Shown: positions 8,690 through 18,038, counted from the first letter of the stretch. The stretch is DNA of 36,961 bases from Acidimicrobiaceae bacterium (GCA_003161575.1 PMOE01000062.1:1-36961); one strand, 5' to 3'. Numbers and translations: made by a program. Notes: generated by a model from the letters alone, not told the origin.

Positions 8690-10234
8690 TCAGTGCCCGC
8701 CCGGGGGACCCACATACGCGTGGACCCCGGCCAGGTTCCGAAAGCGCTCTGCTACGTCGAGGCCGTAGCCGACGACGAAGGTCGACGGGATGGTGAACCC
8801 GATATAGCGCAGATCGAGCTCGACGCGCTGCTCGCCTTCTTTGACCAACAACGCGCATACCTCGACGCTTTTGGGGTGGCGGGCCTGGAGGTACTTGCGC
8901 AAGTAGTTGAGCGTCAGGCCGCTGTCGATGATGTCTTCGACCACGAGGACGTGGCGATCGGTCAGTTCGGCGTCGAGGTCCTTGACGATGCGCACGACGC
9001 CCGACGTGCGTGTTGCGCTGCCGTAGGAAGACACGGCCATGAAATCCACGTCGACGGGCAACTCGATGGCCCGACACAGATCGCTCATGAAGATCATGGC
9101 GCCCTTTAGGACCCCGACGAGCAGCGGCGCCTCTTCGGCGTAGTCGGCGGTGATCGCCGCGCCGAGTTCGTGCACCCGCGCCGCCAGGGTCCGTGCGCTC
9201 ACCAATTCGACGCCGACCTCGGGTGCGGCCCACGGCGGGGCGAGCCGTTCGGCCTCCTCGGTCTGCACCGGCGTGACCTTACCCGAGGGCGCCGGACCGA
9301 CGACCAGCCGTCCGCCCCGGCGCCGCACCCGTCGGCCGCCGGAGATCTCCGTTGCCACCGCGTCGCCGCCGGCGACGGCCAGCACCCTGGTCACTTCGGC
9401 CATCGACGGGGGGTGACGGTCGGCCGGGCCGGGCCGACCCCCGCTGGCCGGGGTGCCCTCGGCCGCACGCAGCCATTGGCGCACCGCCCGGCGGGCCAAC
9501 GGGACCGGGGCCTCGGAGAGGGCCCGGGCGTCGGTCGGGTCGTATCGGGCCGCGGCCAACGCGTCGAGCAGCGCGCCCTCGTCCCCGCACAGCTCGGCCT
9601 GGCGGGCGAGCAGTGGCACCGGGTCGCGCCGGGCGAGTTCTGCACACAGGGGCAGCAGTTCGTGGCGGATCCGGTTGCGCAGGTGGCGCCGGTCGGCGTT
9701 GGACGGGTCACGCAGGGCCACCAGAGCCACCGCCGCACAGACCGCTTCGGTGTCGGCGCGCCGCAAGCCGAGCAGGGGGTGGGTCGGGCCGGGGCGCATG
9801 CCGGCCAGCCCGTCGAGACCCGCGCCACGCAAGAGGTTCGACAGCACCGTCTCGGCCTGATCGTCCATCGTGTGCCCGGTCGCCACGCCAGCGGGCAGCA
9901 CGCCGTAGCGGGCTGCCCGGGCCCGGGCCTCGAGGTTGGGCCCCGCCGCGAGCTCCACCCGCTCGCCCACGAAACTCGCCCCGAAGCGTCGGGCGGCCTC
10001 GGCCACCACCCCGGCGTCGGCCCCTGACCCCGGCCGCAACCCGTGGTCCACATGCACCGCGGTGACCACGCAGCCGTGGGCCGCGGCCAACACCAACAGG
10101 GCGAGGGAATCGGGGCCGCCCGAGACCGCCACGGTGACGGCCGATCCGGCCGGCGGGAACGTGCAGCGGGCCAGGGCGTCGGTCACCGCGTCGGGCCACT
10201 CGGCGGCCGGCGCCGACCCGAGCGCCGAGGTCAT
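8690..10234 (-). CDS. Fused tRNA(Ile)-lysidine synthetase / hypoxanthine phosphoribosyltransferase
   Basis: One uninterrupted 514-codon frame carries two enzymes that are normally separate neighbours. Residues 1 to about 320 are TilS: PP-loop SGGPDS at 38-43, [10 protein letters not shown], and [13 protein letters not shown]. It would add lysine to C34 of the CAU anticodon of tRNA-Ile. Residues about 339-514 are Hpt: [14 protein letters not shown], the PRPP loop [14 protein letters not shown], and FVVGYGLD; this half salvages hypoxanthine and guanine. The linker ([19 protein letters not shown]) is hydrophilic. ATG at 10234 overlaps the metalloprotease stop (ATGA). No stop or frameshift is visible between the domains. 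A tilS/hprT fusion is annotated in Listeria (from memory). Confidence 0.93.
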   Translation of the reverse strand: MTSALGSAPAAEWPDAVTDALARCTFPPAGSAVTVAVSGGPDSLALLVLAAAHGCVVTAVHVDHGLRPGSGADAGVVAEAARRFGASFVGERVELAAGPNLEARARAARYGVLPAGVATGHTMDDQAETVLSNLLRGAGLDGLAGMRPGPTHPLLGLRRADTEAVCAAVALVALRDPSNADRRHLRNRIRHELLPLCAELARRDPVPLLARQAELCGDEGALLDALAAARYDPTDARALSEAPVPLARRAVRQWLRAAEGTPASGGRPGPADRHPPSMAEVTRVLAVAGGDAVATEISGGRRVRRRGGRLVVGPAPSGKVTPVQTEEAERLAPPWAAPEVGVELVSARTLAARVHELGAAITADYAEEAPLLVGVLKGAMIFMSDLCRAIELPVDVDFMAVSSYGSATRTSGVVRIVKDLDAELTDRHVLVVEDIIDSGLTLNYLRKYLQARHPKSVEVCALLVKEGEQRVELDLRYIGFTIPSTFVVGYGLDVAERFRNLAGVHAYVGPPGGH

Positions 10235-11358
10235 GAAGCGACGGCGGGGTGCGGGTCGACCCGGGCGACCCAGGCCCCCGGATTGCGGATCTCTAAGAGC
10301 GAGGGGAGCCATTCGGGCCCCCGCCAGACCCGGTTGAACAGGGCCGGTCCCCCGGCCTCTTCCACGGCGTGGACGAAGTCCTCGCCCTCTTGGTACTGGC
10401 GCAGCTTGGCCTCGAGCCCGAGGATCTGCTGGAGCAGTCTGGCCGGGCCCCGCACCTCCTTGCGCCGTTCGCGCAGCACTCGGCTGAAACGTTCGGCCCC
10501 CGGGACGGCAGCCGCCCCGGCCCGGTCCATGGTCACGTCCCCGTGCCCTTCGACCAGGCTCATCAGGGCCTGGATCCGCTGGAGGGCCTCGAGCTGTTCG
10601 GGGGTGGCCACCAGCCCGAGCACGCCGGCGTCACTGAGCGGGCTCCGCCCGGCCCGCACCTCGTCGGCCGCCCGGCGCAGCGACTGGGCCAGGCGGCGCG
10701 GATCGGCCCCCAGCGGTTCGAGTCCCTCGTCGACCAAGGAGACGAAGTGATCGCGCAGCCATGGCACGCCGGTGAACTGGCTGCGGTGGGTCACCTCGTG
10801 GAGAGCCAGCCAGAGCCGGAACTGGCGCGAGGGGAACCCGTAGCGCGATTCGAGGGCGACCACGTTGGGGCCGACGTAATAGACGAGGTCTTGGTCCTCT
10901 GCCCCTTCGTCGGTGACCAACAGGTCGTATTGACCGAGGACCCTCGTCGACATCCAGGCCAGCACCAGGCCGAGCTGGACCCCCCCGATGCTGCGGCTGG
11001 CCGAGGCCAACGGGCGCGGGAACCACGCCGGCAACCCGGGTAGCGCCGCGTCGGCGCGACGTGCTTCGACCTTTTCCAAGGTGGGCCCGAGAAGGCGCTG
11101 GATCGAGGCGACGTTGGCCCGCACCCAGCCGACCCGGTCGATGACCCGGGCCCGGGCGGGGGTCGGCGGGACCAGCCCGGTGGCCTCGGCCACGAGGCCC
11201 TCGGCCTCGACGGTGAGCTCGGCGAAGTCGTCGGCCACCGACTGGAGCCGGTAGAACGGCGGCGGCGTGGCGCGGGCGATCGACCACTCGGCCACCCGCT
11301 CGGCCAACGCCCAGTCGACGAGTCCGGGCACAGGTCCGGCGGTCGCCACCCCGCCCAC
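10231..11358 (-). CDS. DUF2342 zinc-dependent metalloprotease family protein
   Basis: The 375-residue protein belongs to the actinobacterial family labelled 'zinc-dependent metalloprotease / coenzyme F420 biosynthesis-associated'. The signature is LALHEVTHRSQF, with a HEXXH-type HEVTH zinc site around residues 187-191, preceded by YYVGPNVVALE. The helical C-terminal region contains LMSLVEGHGD, which likely supplies a third ligand. The real substrate is unknown and proteolysis is assumed from the motif. The GTG at 11358 lies four bases after the anti-sigma stop. Its place directly upstream of tilS/hpt is conserved in actinobacteria (family knowledge). There is no signal peptide, so it is probably cytosolic. 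Confidence 0.85.
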   Translation of the reverse strand: MGGVATAGPVPGLVDWALAERVAEWSIARATPPPFYRLQSVADDFAELTVEAEGLVAEATGLVPPTPARARVIDRVGWVRANVASIQRLLGPTLEKVEARRADAALPGLPAWFPRPLASASRSIGGVQLGLVLAWMSTRVLGQYDLLVTDEGAEDQDLVYYVGPNVVALESRYGFPSRQFRLWLALHEVTHRSQFTGVPWLRDHFVSLVDEGLEPLGADPRRLAQSLRRAADEVRAGRSPLSDAGVLGLVATPEQLEALQRIQALMSLVEGHGDVTMDRAGAAAVPGAERFSRVLRERRKEVRGPARLLQQILGLEAKLRQYQEGEDFVHAVEEAGGPALFNRVWRGPEWLPSLLEIRNPGAWVARVDPHPAVAS

Positions 11359-11362
11359 TGCC

Positions 11363-11665
11363 TTAGGAGGCCCCGGAGTGTCGGCGCTGCTCCTCGTCGA
11401 TGGCCTGGGCGATCCGGGCCAGCAGGTCCTCGGGGACGTGGTCCCGGCAACGGCTGGCGATGACCGCTCGCAGCTCGCCTTCGAAGTCGGTCGCCTCGGC
11501 GCAGGGACCGCAACGGTCGAGGTGGACGCTGATCTGCAGGCGCCGCTCCTCGGTCAACTCGCCATCGAGATAGGAGTAGAGCTGCCGGACGGCCTCGTCA
11601 CAGTCGACGCTCGAGGACCCGCCGCCGCAGGGGTCCCTCGCCACCTCCGCTCCCTCGGCTACCAC
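11363..11665 (-). CDS. Zinc-binding (ZAS) anti-sigma factor, RsrA-like
   Basis: The 100-residue protein has the ZAS motif H48-L-D-R-C52-G-P-C55 (HxxxCxxC) and an N-terminal Cys22 in SSVDCDEAVRQLYSYLDGEL, the layout of RsrA/mycothiol-system anti-sigma factors. Such proteins hold SigR-type sigma factors and release them when their thiols oxidise. Start: GTG at 11665 has GGAGG eight bases upstream; a longer frame from 11734 would overlap sigma and is less likely. It follows the sigma gene by 13 bases, the usual cognate-pair arrangement. An additional Cys13 in the leader may be incidental. Confidence 0.88.
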   Translation of the reverse strand: MVAEGAEVARDPCGGGSSSVDCDEAVRQLYSYLDGELTEERRLQISVHLDRCGPCAEATDFEGELRAVIASRCRDHVPEDLLARIAQAIDEEQRRHSGAS

Positions 11666-11678
11666 GTCACTGCCTCCC

Positions 11679-12257
11679 TCACTCCGCCGGACCTGAGCTA
11701 CTGCCCACCAGCCCACGTCCTTGGGCAAATTCAAACAACGCCTTTTGCAGCGCCCTTCTTCCCCGATGGATCCGGCTCATGACCGTCCCGATCGGCACGT
11801 CGGTGATCTCGGCGATCTCCTTGTACGAGAATCCCTCGACGTCGGCCAGCAATACGGCGATCCGGAAGGCCTCGGGGAGCGACTCGATGGCCCCTTTGAC
11901 CTCCTCATCGGTGATGCTGTCGAGCACCTCGTCTTCGGCACTCCGGCCCGGATCGACCCCGTCGGGGGTGAGGCGGCGGTACATGTAGAGGTCTTCGACG
12001 TCTTCGACGTCGGAGACCTGGGGCCGGCGCTTGGCCGATCGGTAGGAGTTGATGTAGGTGTTGGTCAGGATCCGGTAGAGCCAGGCCTTGAGGTTGGTCC
12101 CCTCGGTGAAGCTCGAAAATGCCCGGTAGGCCTTGAGATAGGTCTCCTGCACCAGATCCTCGGCATCGGCGGCATTGCGCGTCATCCGCAGCGCTGCGGT
12201 GTACAGCTGCGGCATGTACTCCATGGCGAGATCGGTGAACTGGGCCTGGTCGGCCAT
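11679..12257 (-). CDS. ECF RNA polymerase sigma factor, SigR/SigH-like
   Basis: The 192-residue group-IV sigma factor has region 2 ([25 protein letters not shown], key AEDLVQET), the -10 recognition part [16 protein letters not shown], an acidic linker with [10 protein letters not shown], and region 4 ([24 protein letters not shown], then [15 protein letters not shown]). These segments match the oxidative-stress SigR/SigH group. The ATG at 12257 is chosen because it starts just before the conserved [13 protein letters not shown] helix. Paired with a zinc anti-sigma factor immediately downstream. No clear GGAAT-type auto-regulated promoter was found upstream. Downstream cofactor genes could be read from the same transcript. 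Confidence 0.93.
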   Translation of the reverse strand: MADQAQFTDLAMEYMPQLYTAALRMTRNAADAEDLVQETYLKAYRAFSSFTEGTNLKAWLYRILTNTYINSYRSAKRRPQVSDVEDVEDLYMYRRLTPDGVDPGRSAEDEVLDSITDEEVKGAIESLPEAFRIAVLLADVEGFSYKEIAEITDVPIGTVMSRIHRGRRALQKALFEFAQGRGLVGSSSGPAE

Positions 12258-12450
12258 GCCCCGCACCCTACCCACCTGGCGTCGCCTCCGACGACCGGGG
12301 TCGATTTGCAGGCCGGTTCGGGCCGACGAGCACCCGGTCTGCTCACACCGTCGTGGGCGGCCGAGCCAGCCCACGGACGCCCACGGCACCGCGCTACCGT
12401 TTGGCCCGTCGCTCGTTTGCGGGGCGGCCGGTCGACCCAGGAGGCGAGAG

Positions 12451-13665
12451 ATGCTGGCAGCGCCCGAAGAGTTGGGTATCGACCTCATGAGCGGCAGCTT
12501 TTTCGGCGGCGATCCCTTCCCGGCCTTCGCCTGGATGCGCGACCACGCCCCCGTCTACTACGACGAGCCGAACGACCTGTGGGCCGTCGCCCGCTACCAC
12601 GATGTCAAGGCGGCCTCGACCGACACCGACACCTTCTCGAACGCCTTCGGGATCCGACCGAAATTCCCCGCACTCCCGATGATGATCGAATTCGACGCCC
12701 CTGAACATGTCCGGCGGCGGCGGCTGGTGAGCGCGGGGTTCACCCCTCGCCAGGTGCGCGAGATGGAGGACCACGTCCGGGACATCTGCAATCGGATCAT
12801 CGACGGCATCTGCCAGCGCGACGGGTGCGATTTTGTGACCGACATCGCCGCCCCGCTCCCTCTGGCGGTCATCGGCGACATGCTCGGGGTGGCCGAAGAC
12901 GACCGCCAGGACTTGTTGCGGTGGTCCGAGGACATGCTCGCCTCCCAGGGATCGCTCGAACCCGCCGACATCGAACGGGCGGCGGAGGCTTTCGTCGGGT
13001 ACACCGACTACATCAACCCGGTCTTCGTGGAGCGCCGCCGGAGCGGGAGCACCGACGACCTGGTCGGCATCCTCTGTCAGGCCGAGATCGACGGCGACCG
13101 GCTGGACGATCCCTCCCTCATCCACGAGACACTGCTCATCTTGATCGGCGGGGATGAGACCACCCGCCACGTCATCTCCGGCGGCATGCACGCCCTGCAG
13201 CACAATCCCGACCAGCTCGAAATGCTGCGGCGCGACCGCTCCTTGATCCCGACCGCGGTCGAAGAGATGCTGCGTTGGGTCACTCCGATCAAGAACATGG
13301 CTCGGACCGCCACCCGAGATGTCGAGCTCGGGGGATCGAAGATCAAAGAGGGACAAGAGCTGCTGCTGCTCTACCCCTCGGCCAACCGCGACGAGGAGGT
13401 CTTCGAAAACCCCGAGCGCTTCGAGGTGACCCGGAGCCCCAATCCCCACATCGCATTCGGCTTCGGGGCTCACTTCTGTCTCGGCAACCAGCTGGCCCGC
13501 CTGGAGCTGCGGGTCATGTTCGAACAATTGCTCGAGCGCCTGCCCGACCTGGCGCTCACCGACGACCGCGACCCCCCGCGCCGGCCGGCCAACTTCATCT
13601 CGGGCATCGAGTCGATGCCCGTGACCTTCACCCCGAGCGCGCCCCTCGGCGCGCCGGCGCGCTGA
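12451..13665 (+). CDS. cyp142: Cytochrome P450, CYP142-like
   Basis: The 404-residue P450 has the I-helix GGDETT (233-238), the K-helix ExxR (E272 to R275) and the haem loop [12 protein letters not shown] with the axial Cys343. Long stretches (RPxxPALPMMI, [53 protein letters not shown]) match my memory of mycobacterial CYP142, a steroid C26/27 side-chain hydroxylase. It is soluble, with no membrane anchor, and needs ferredoxin partners not present here. ATG at 12451 follows a good AGGAGG; an extension to 12175 is unsupported. It leads a three-gene operon with an SDR and an endoglycoceramidase. Subfamily and substrate remain inference. Confidence 0.9.
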   Translation: MLAAPEELGIDLMSGSFFGGDPFPAFAWMRDHAPVYYDEPNDLWAVARYHDVKAASTDTDTFSNAFGIRPKFPALPMMIEFDAPEHVRRRRLVSAGFTPRQVREMEDHVRDICNRIIDGICQRDGCDFVTDIAAPLPLAVIGDMLGVAEDDRQDLLRWSEDMLASQGSLEPADIERAAEAFVGYTDYINPVFVERRRSGSTDDLVGILCQAEIDGDRLDDPSLIHETLLILIGGDETTRHVISGGMHALQHNPDQLEMLRRDRSLIPTAVEEMLRWVTPIKNMARTATRDVELGGSKIKEGQELLLLYPSANRDEEVFENPERFEVTRSPNPHIAFGFGAHFCLGNQLARLELRVMFEQLLERLPDLALTDDRDPPRRPANFISGIESMPVTFTPSAPLGAPAR

Positions 13666-13692
13666 GGCCCGGCGCGGACGGCAAGGACGCCG

Positions 13693-14529
13693 GTGCCAAA
13701 GGTGGGCGACAGCGCGCGCCCGGCGACGAGCGGGGGACTCGACGGTCTGAGCGCCCTCGTCACCGGCGGAGGGAGCGGCATCGGGCTCCGTTCGGCCCGG
13801 CGGCTGGCGGCCGACGGCGCCTCGGTGACCATCTGCGGGCGCACCGAGGACAAGCTGGCCGCGGCGCTCGAGGTGATCCGGGCCGACGCCGCAGCGGGCA
13901 CGACCCAGCACTTCGTCGTGGCCGACGTCACCGTCGAAGACCAGGTCGCCGCGGCGGTGGCCCGGGCGGGCGAGCCGACCGGGCATCTCGACATCGTCTT
14001 CGCCTGCGCCGGCGGTTCCTTCCATCTCGGACCGCTGGTGAACGCCGACGTGGACGCGGTCCGAGCCACCGTCGATCTGAACCTCATCGGATCCTTCCTC
14101 TGCGTGAAACACGCTGCCCTCTCGATGTCCGCTGAGGGCCGGGGTGGGGCGATCGTCCTCATGTCCTCGGGCGCCGGGCACTTCCCGCACCGCTGGTTGA
14201 CCGCATACGGGATGGCCAAGGCCGGCATCGAGGCGCTCTGCGGGTACGCCGCAGAAGAGCTGGGCGAGCTCGGCATCCGGGTGAACGCCGTGCAGCCGGG
14301 GATCATCGACGACGAGCTCATGGCGATGGTCACCGCCGGGGGTCCCCTGCTCGACGACTACGTGGCCCAGATGCCGCTCGGGCGGATCGGGACCCTCGAC
14401 GATGTGGCCGCAGCCGTGCGCTTCCTCGCCGGGCCCGAGTCGTCGTGGATCACCGGCGAGTGCGTGGCCGTCGACGGTGGTCACCACCTGCGACGCGGCG
14501 CGGACTACTCGCTGCTCGACGGCGGGTGA
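13693..14529 (+). CDS. Short-chain dehydrogenase/reductase
   Basis: The 278-residue classical SDR has the cofactor loop VTGGGSGIG near residue 25, a likely CGRTE NADP-type turn after strand 2, DVTVED, FACAGG, the catalytic S159 with Y172-x3-K176 (YGMAK) and RVNAVQPGII. The C-terminal AVDGGHHLRRG is typical. GTG at 13693 follows AAGGAC by six bases and the P450 stop by 27, so the two are co-transcribed. Its stop overlaps the start of the endoglycoceramidase gene. Oxidation of an alcohol made by the P450, for example in sterol or lipid breakdown, is a reasonable inference; the substrate is unknown. Confidence 0.9.
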   Translation: MPKVGDSARPATSGGLDGLSALVTGGGSGIGLRSARRLAADGASVTICGRTEDKLAAALEVIRADAAAGTTQHFVVADVTVEDQVAAAVARAGEPTGHLDIVFACAGGSFHLGPLVNADVDAVRATVDLNLIGSFLCVKHAALSMSAEGRGGAIVLMSSGAGHFPHRWLTAYGMAKAGIEALCGYAAEELGELGIRVNAVQPGIIDDELMAMVTAGGPLLDDYVAQMPLGRIGTLDDVAAAVRFLAGPESSWITGECVAVDGGHHLRRGADYSLLDGG

Positions 14530-16259
14530 GCACCGAGCGCGCGCAGGGCATCGCCCGCCGTCAGCCGAGCTACCGGGGTCGCCCGGCGTGTGTCGTGCTC
14601 GTCGCGCTGACACTGACCGTGCTCACGTCGGCCTGCGGCTCGGAGGCGACCGGGCTGGCCGCGCCCGGGGTCACCGCGCAGTTCAGCGCTCGGTCGGCCT
14701 ACAACACCGAGAAGGTCAACCCCACCCGGACCACGCTGTCGGGGAGGATCGAGGCGCCGGGCGGCCCGTTCCTGCGCGACCGGAGCGGTCGTGTCGTATT
14801 CCTCCACGGGGTCAACGCGGTCTACAAATACCCGCCGTTCGAGCTGTCTCCCGACCCCACGAAGCCGTGGAACTTCGACGCCGGCGATGCCAGACGGATC
14901 GCCGGACTCGGATTCAACGTGGTGCGCCTGGGCGTCCTCTGGCAGGCCCTCGAACCGGGCACCGGCGGTCCCAACCAGCCGTCGGTGTGCGCCCCGGGCG
15001 CTCCGGGCGACCCGCGCCTCTTCAATGCGGCGGTGGCCCGAAACTACCTGGCCAAGGTCAAGCGGACCGTCGACCTGCTCGGCCGCTACCACGTCTACAC
15101 GTTGCTCGACATGCACCAGGACGTCTACAACCAGGTGTTCCGGGGCGAGGGCGCCCCGGCCTGGGCGGTGTGCACCGGGTTGGTACCCGTCTTCGCCCTG
15201 CCCGGGCGTTGGTCAACCAACTACGCCAACCCCGGGCTCGACGCGGCGGTGAACCACTTCTGGCGCAACGACGTGATCGGTGATCTCCAAGGCCAGTTCG
15301 ACATGGTCTGGGGCACCGTCGCCCACTATTTCTCCAACGACCGGTGGATCGTCGGCTACGACCCGTACAACGAGCCGTTCTCCCTGCGGGCCCTCAACGA
15401 CGACGGACGCGACTTCGCCGTCAATCTCGAGTGCTTCTACACCGGTTCGGCCCATCCGGGACTGCTCGGAGCCGACAACGCGCCCATCACCTGTCCGCCC
15501 GATGACCCGGCGCAGGGCGTCATCGGGACGATAGAAGCGGCCGACCCCCACCATCTCGTGTTCATCGAGCCCGACAACTACACGGTCCGTCACGCCGGCT
15601 TCGATCTGCTCGGTGCCATGGACTACCCCCGGCTCGTCTACAACTTCCACATCTACTGCGGGGAGCGCAACCCGCACACCGGCGACCCGACCAACCTCAA
15701 GACCTGTCTCGATCACGAGGTCGCCCACATGGTGCAACGGATGAACGGCCGCTTGATCAAGTCGGCCCCCGACCAGCCCGGCGGGCCCGCGTGGTACATG
15801 AGCGAGTTCGGCGCCACCCACAGCGTCGGTTTGGTCGGCGGTGTCACCAGCTACGCCAACGCGCTGGACCTCGGCTGGGCCTACTGGTCGTGGAAGTACT
15901 ACAACGATCCGACGGGCAGTTCATTCGAAGCCCTCGTCAACCCGTCCGGTCACCTCGAACCCACCGCCACGGTGCTCAGCCAGACCTATCCCGAAGCTGT
16001 GGCCGGCACCCCGCACGGGTTTTCGTTCAGTGCGGCCACGGGAGACTTCTCGATGACGTACACCCCGAGCCGGCGGGTTCGGGCCCCGACGATCGTCTTC
16101 GTGGCCGACGCCCATTACCGTGCCGGCTACTGCGCAACCGCCCGCGGCGGACGAATCGTCTCTCATCCAGGCGACGTGCACCTCTTGGTCGACAACTCCC
16201 GGGGGGCCCGGGCGGTGACGGTTACCGTCAGGCCGGGGCCGTGTCCGCAGCGCGGTTGA
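14526..16259 (+). CDS. Secreted endoglycoceramidase-like glycoside hydrolase (GH5)
   Basis: The 577-residue protein starts with an export signal (VVLVALTLTVLTSACGSE); the Cys after LTSA suggests a lipoprotein, although the -3 Thr is not the standard lipobox residue. The GH5 barrel shows FLHGVNAVYKYPP, GFNVVRLGVLWQALEP, LLDMHQDVYNQVF, the acid/base DPYNEPF (E283) and the nucleophile MSEFGAT (E427), the set seen in endoglycoceramidases that cut glycan from ceramide. A beta-sandwich-like C-terminal domain follows. GTG at 14526 overlaps the SDR stop (GTGA). It acts outside the membrane, probably on glycolipids, feeding lipid to the P450/SDR. Its 3' end overlaps the opposing znuB by 32 bases. Confidence 0.88.
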   Translation: MSTERAQGIARRQPSYRGRPACVVLVALTLTVLTSACGSEATGLAAPGVTAQFSARSAYNTEKVNPTRTTLSGRIEAPGGPFLRDRSGRVVFLHGVNAVYKYPPFELSPDPTKPWNFDAGDARRIAGLGFNVVRLGVLWQALEPGTGGPNQPSVCAPGAPGDPRLFNAAVARNYLAKVKRTVDLLGRYHVYTLLDMHQDVYNQVFRGEGAPAWAVCTGLVPVFALPGRWSTNYANPGLDAAVNHFWRNDVIGDLQGQFDMVWGTVAHYFSNDRWIVGYDPYNEPFSLRALNDDGRDFAVNLECFYTGSAHPGLLGADNAPITCPPDDPAQGVIGTIEAADPHHLVFIEPDNYTVRHAGFDLLGAMDYPRLVYNFHIYCGERNPHTGDPTNLKTCLDHEVAHMVQRMNGRLIKSAPDQPGGPAWYMSEFGATHSVGLVGGVTSYANALDLGWAYWSWKYYNDPTGSSFEALVNPSGHLEPTATVLSQTYPEAVAGTPHGFSFSAATGDFSMTYTPSRRVRAPTIVFVADAHYRAGYCATARGGRIVSHPGDVHLLVDNSRGARAVTVTVRPGPCPQRG

Positions 16260-17142
16260 ACAAGGCGAGCACCCAGGGGACCAGGCGCACGAGCACGTAG
16301 GCGCCAAAGGCGATGGTGGTGATGAAAAAGCTCACCGGGTAGTTGGAATACCAGCTGACGGCCAGGCCGAGCCAGGTGGCGCCGAGGGCGACGGCGACGG
16401 ACACCGCGATGGCCGGCCCCGGGCTCGCCGTCACCCGCGCCGCGGTCGCGGCGGGGGTCACGAGCAGGGCGAAGATGAGCAGGACCCCCACGACCTGGAC
16501 GGCAACGGCCACGGCCAGGCCGAGAGCCAGCATGAAGGCGATCGACAGGGCGCGGACCGGGACCCGGCGGGCCTCGGCCACCGCCTCGTCGACCGAGGCG
16601 AAGAGCAGGGGTCGGTACATCACGGCGACCGACGCAAGGGCCACGATGCCGATCACCAGGGTCAGGATCACGTCGCTGCCGCTGACCCCCAGGATCTCGC
16701 CAAAGAGGATGGAGACCGCCTCGTTGGCATCGTTCCCGTTGTAGAGGCTGAGAAAGAGCGCACCGAGCCCGAGCGAGAAGGCCAACACGATGCCGATCAC
16801 CGTGTCTCGCGAGGCCAACCGCTGGCCAAGGGCGCCGATCACCGCACCGGCCCCGAGACAGAACACCAGCAGCCCGTAGATCGGATCGACGCCGAGGACC
16901 ACCGCACCGGCGGCCCCGGCGAAGCCGATGTGACTGAGCGCGTGTCCGGCGAAGGCGGTGCGTCGCAGCACGACGAAGTACCCAATGACCCCGCCGACGA
17001 TGGCCACGACCGTGCCCGCTTCGAAACCGTGTTGGAAAAATGCGTAGGACCACATCTGGCGGAAGTCGCTCACGAGGTTCCAGCTGAAACGGTTGGACCC
17101 ACCGAACGACGCAGTGGACAACAACGATGCGCTCGGCCGCAC
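16228..17142 (-). CDS. znuB: Metal ABC transporter permease (ZnuB family)
   Basis: The 304-residue protein is largely hydrophobic, with about eight predicted membrane segments (for example AGTVVAIVGGVIGYFVVL, YGLLVFCLGAGAVIGAL, VVGVLLIFALLVTPAATA). The sequence AFAGHALSHIGFAGAAGA and the LLVTPAATA helix are hallmarks of the manganese/zinc permease family. It forms the membrane channel of the importer with ZnuC and the binding protein. GTG at 17142 lies two bases after the znuC stop, so the genes are co-translated. Its last 32 bases overlap the convergent endoglycoceramidase gene. Confidence 0.9.
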   Translation of the reverse strand: MRPSASLLSTASFGGSNRFSWNLVSDFRQMWSYAFFQHGFEAGTVVAIVGGVIGYFVVLRRTAFAGHALSHIGFAGAAGAVVLGVDPIYGLLVFCLGAGAVIGALGQRLASRDTVIGIVLAFSLGLGALFLSLYNGNDANEAVSILFGEILGVSGSDVILTLVIGIVALASVAVMYRPLLFASVDEAVAEARRVPVRALSIAFMLALGLAVAVAVQVVGVLLIFALLVTPAATAARVTASPGPAIAVSVAVALGATWLGLAVSWYSNYPVSFFITTIAFGAYVLVRLVPWVLALFNRAADTAPA

Positions 17143-17144
17143 GG

Positions 17145-18038
17145 TCAGTGCCCCTCGATGAGGTGGTCGTGGCCCGAGGATTCCCCGCCGTGGGGATGGA
17201 AGACCTCTTCTTCGAGACCGACGACGAAGCGCCGGCCGCGGCTGTCGATGAGCACCTCGACGGGTGCGCCATAGAGCCCCGAGAGCACCGGGCCGGTGAC
17301 CACCTCCTCGGGTGGTCCGATCAGGACACCGCCGCCGGCCACGTAGCAGACCCGGTCGATCACCCGGCGCAGCGGGTTGAGGTCGTGGGCCACGAGGACC
17401 ACGGTGATGGCCCGTTCCCGGGCCACCGTCGCCACCAGATCGGCCATCGTGGCCTGCCGGCCGACGTCGAGGTTGGCCAACGGCTCGTCGAGGAGCAGCA
17501 GGCGGGGCCGACCGACCAGGGCCTGGGCCAACAACAACCGCTGCCGCTCGCCGCCCGACAGCTCACCGATCCGGCGTTCGGCGTAGCCGTCGGCCCCGAC
17601 CGCCTCGATCGCCTCGCCCAGGCGGGCCCGCTCGGCCCGCCGCCGGCGGGTGGGGAGGGCAATCCCCCACCGGTGGCCGTCGATGCCGAGCGCCACCAGG
17701 TCGACTCCCCGAAAGGCGGTTTCTGCGTCAAAGGGCCTGGCCTGGGGGACGTAGCCAATAAACGGGCTCCCGCGTCGCGGCGGGGCCCCGAGCACCTCGA
17801 GGGTTCCCGCCCGCGGCCGGAGGAGTCCGAGGAGCATGCGGAGCAAGGTCGACTTCCCCGCACCGTTGGGGCCGAGCACGGCGATGAACTCCCCCTCGTC
17901 GAAAGCGAAGTTGGCGCCGTGCCACACCGGGTCCTTCGAGCCGTAGCCGGCGGTCAGGTCCCGAGCCACGACCACCGCCGAGCGCCGGGGGGAGTGTCCC
18001 TCGCCCGGGGCAACCACAGGTTCGGTCCGGTCCGTCAT
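17145..18038 (-). CDS. znuC: Metal ABC transporter ATP-binding protein (ZnuC family)
   Basis: The 297-residue ATPase energises metal uptake. Walker A is GPNGAGKST, the Q-loop lies in YVPQARPFD, the signature is LSGGERQRLLLAQAL, Walker B is LLLLDEPLANLD and the switch His lies in VAHDLNP. The C-terminus is extended and His/Glu-rich (FHPHGGESSGHDHLIEGH), which could sense or buffer metal. ATG at 18038 overlaps the binding-protein stop (ATGA); upstream residues of the longer frame are shadow. Order binding protein, ATPase, permease on one strand. Confidence 0.93.
   Translation of the reverse strand: MTDRTEPVVAPGEGHSPRRSAVVVARDLTAGYGSKDPVWHGANFAFDEGEFIAVLGPNGAGKSTLLRMLLGLLRPRAGTLEVLGAPPRRGSPFIGYVPQARPFDAETAFRGVDLVALGIDGHRWGIALPTRRRRAERARLGEAIEAVGADGYAERRIGELSGGERQRLLLAQALVGRPRLLLLDEPLANLDVGRQATMADLVATVARERAITVVLVAHDLNPLRRVIDRVCYVAGGGVLIGPPEEVVTGPVLSGLYGAPVEVLIDSRGRRFVVGLEEEVFHPHGGESSGHDHLIEGH

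Noticed and set aside
12258-12450. A SigR-type (GGAAT-N-GTT) auto-regulated promoter before the sigma gene
   Set aside because: No such pair was visible on the minus strand in this intergenic region.
12394-14613. A 739-codon open frame on the minus strand opposite the P450 and SDR genes
   Set aside because: It is the antisense shadow of two well-supported plus-strand genes in GC-rich DNA; the translation is low-complexity Gly/Arg/His with no domain.
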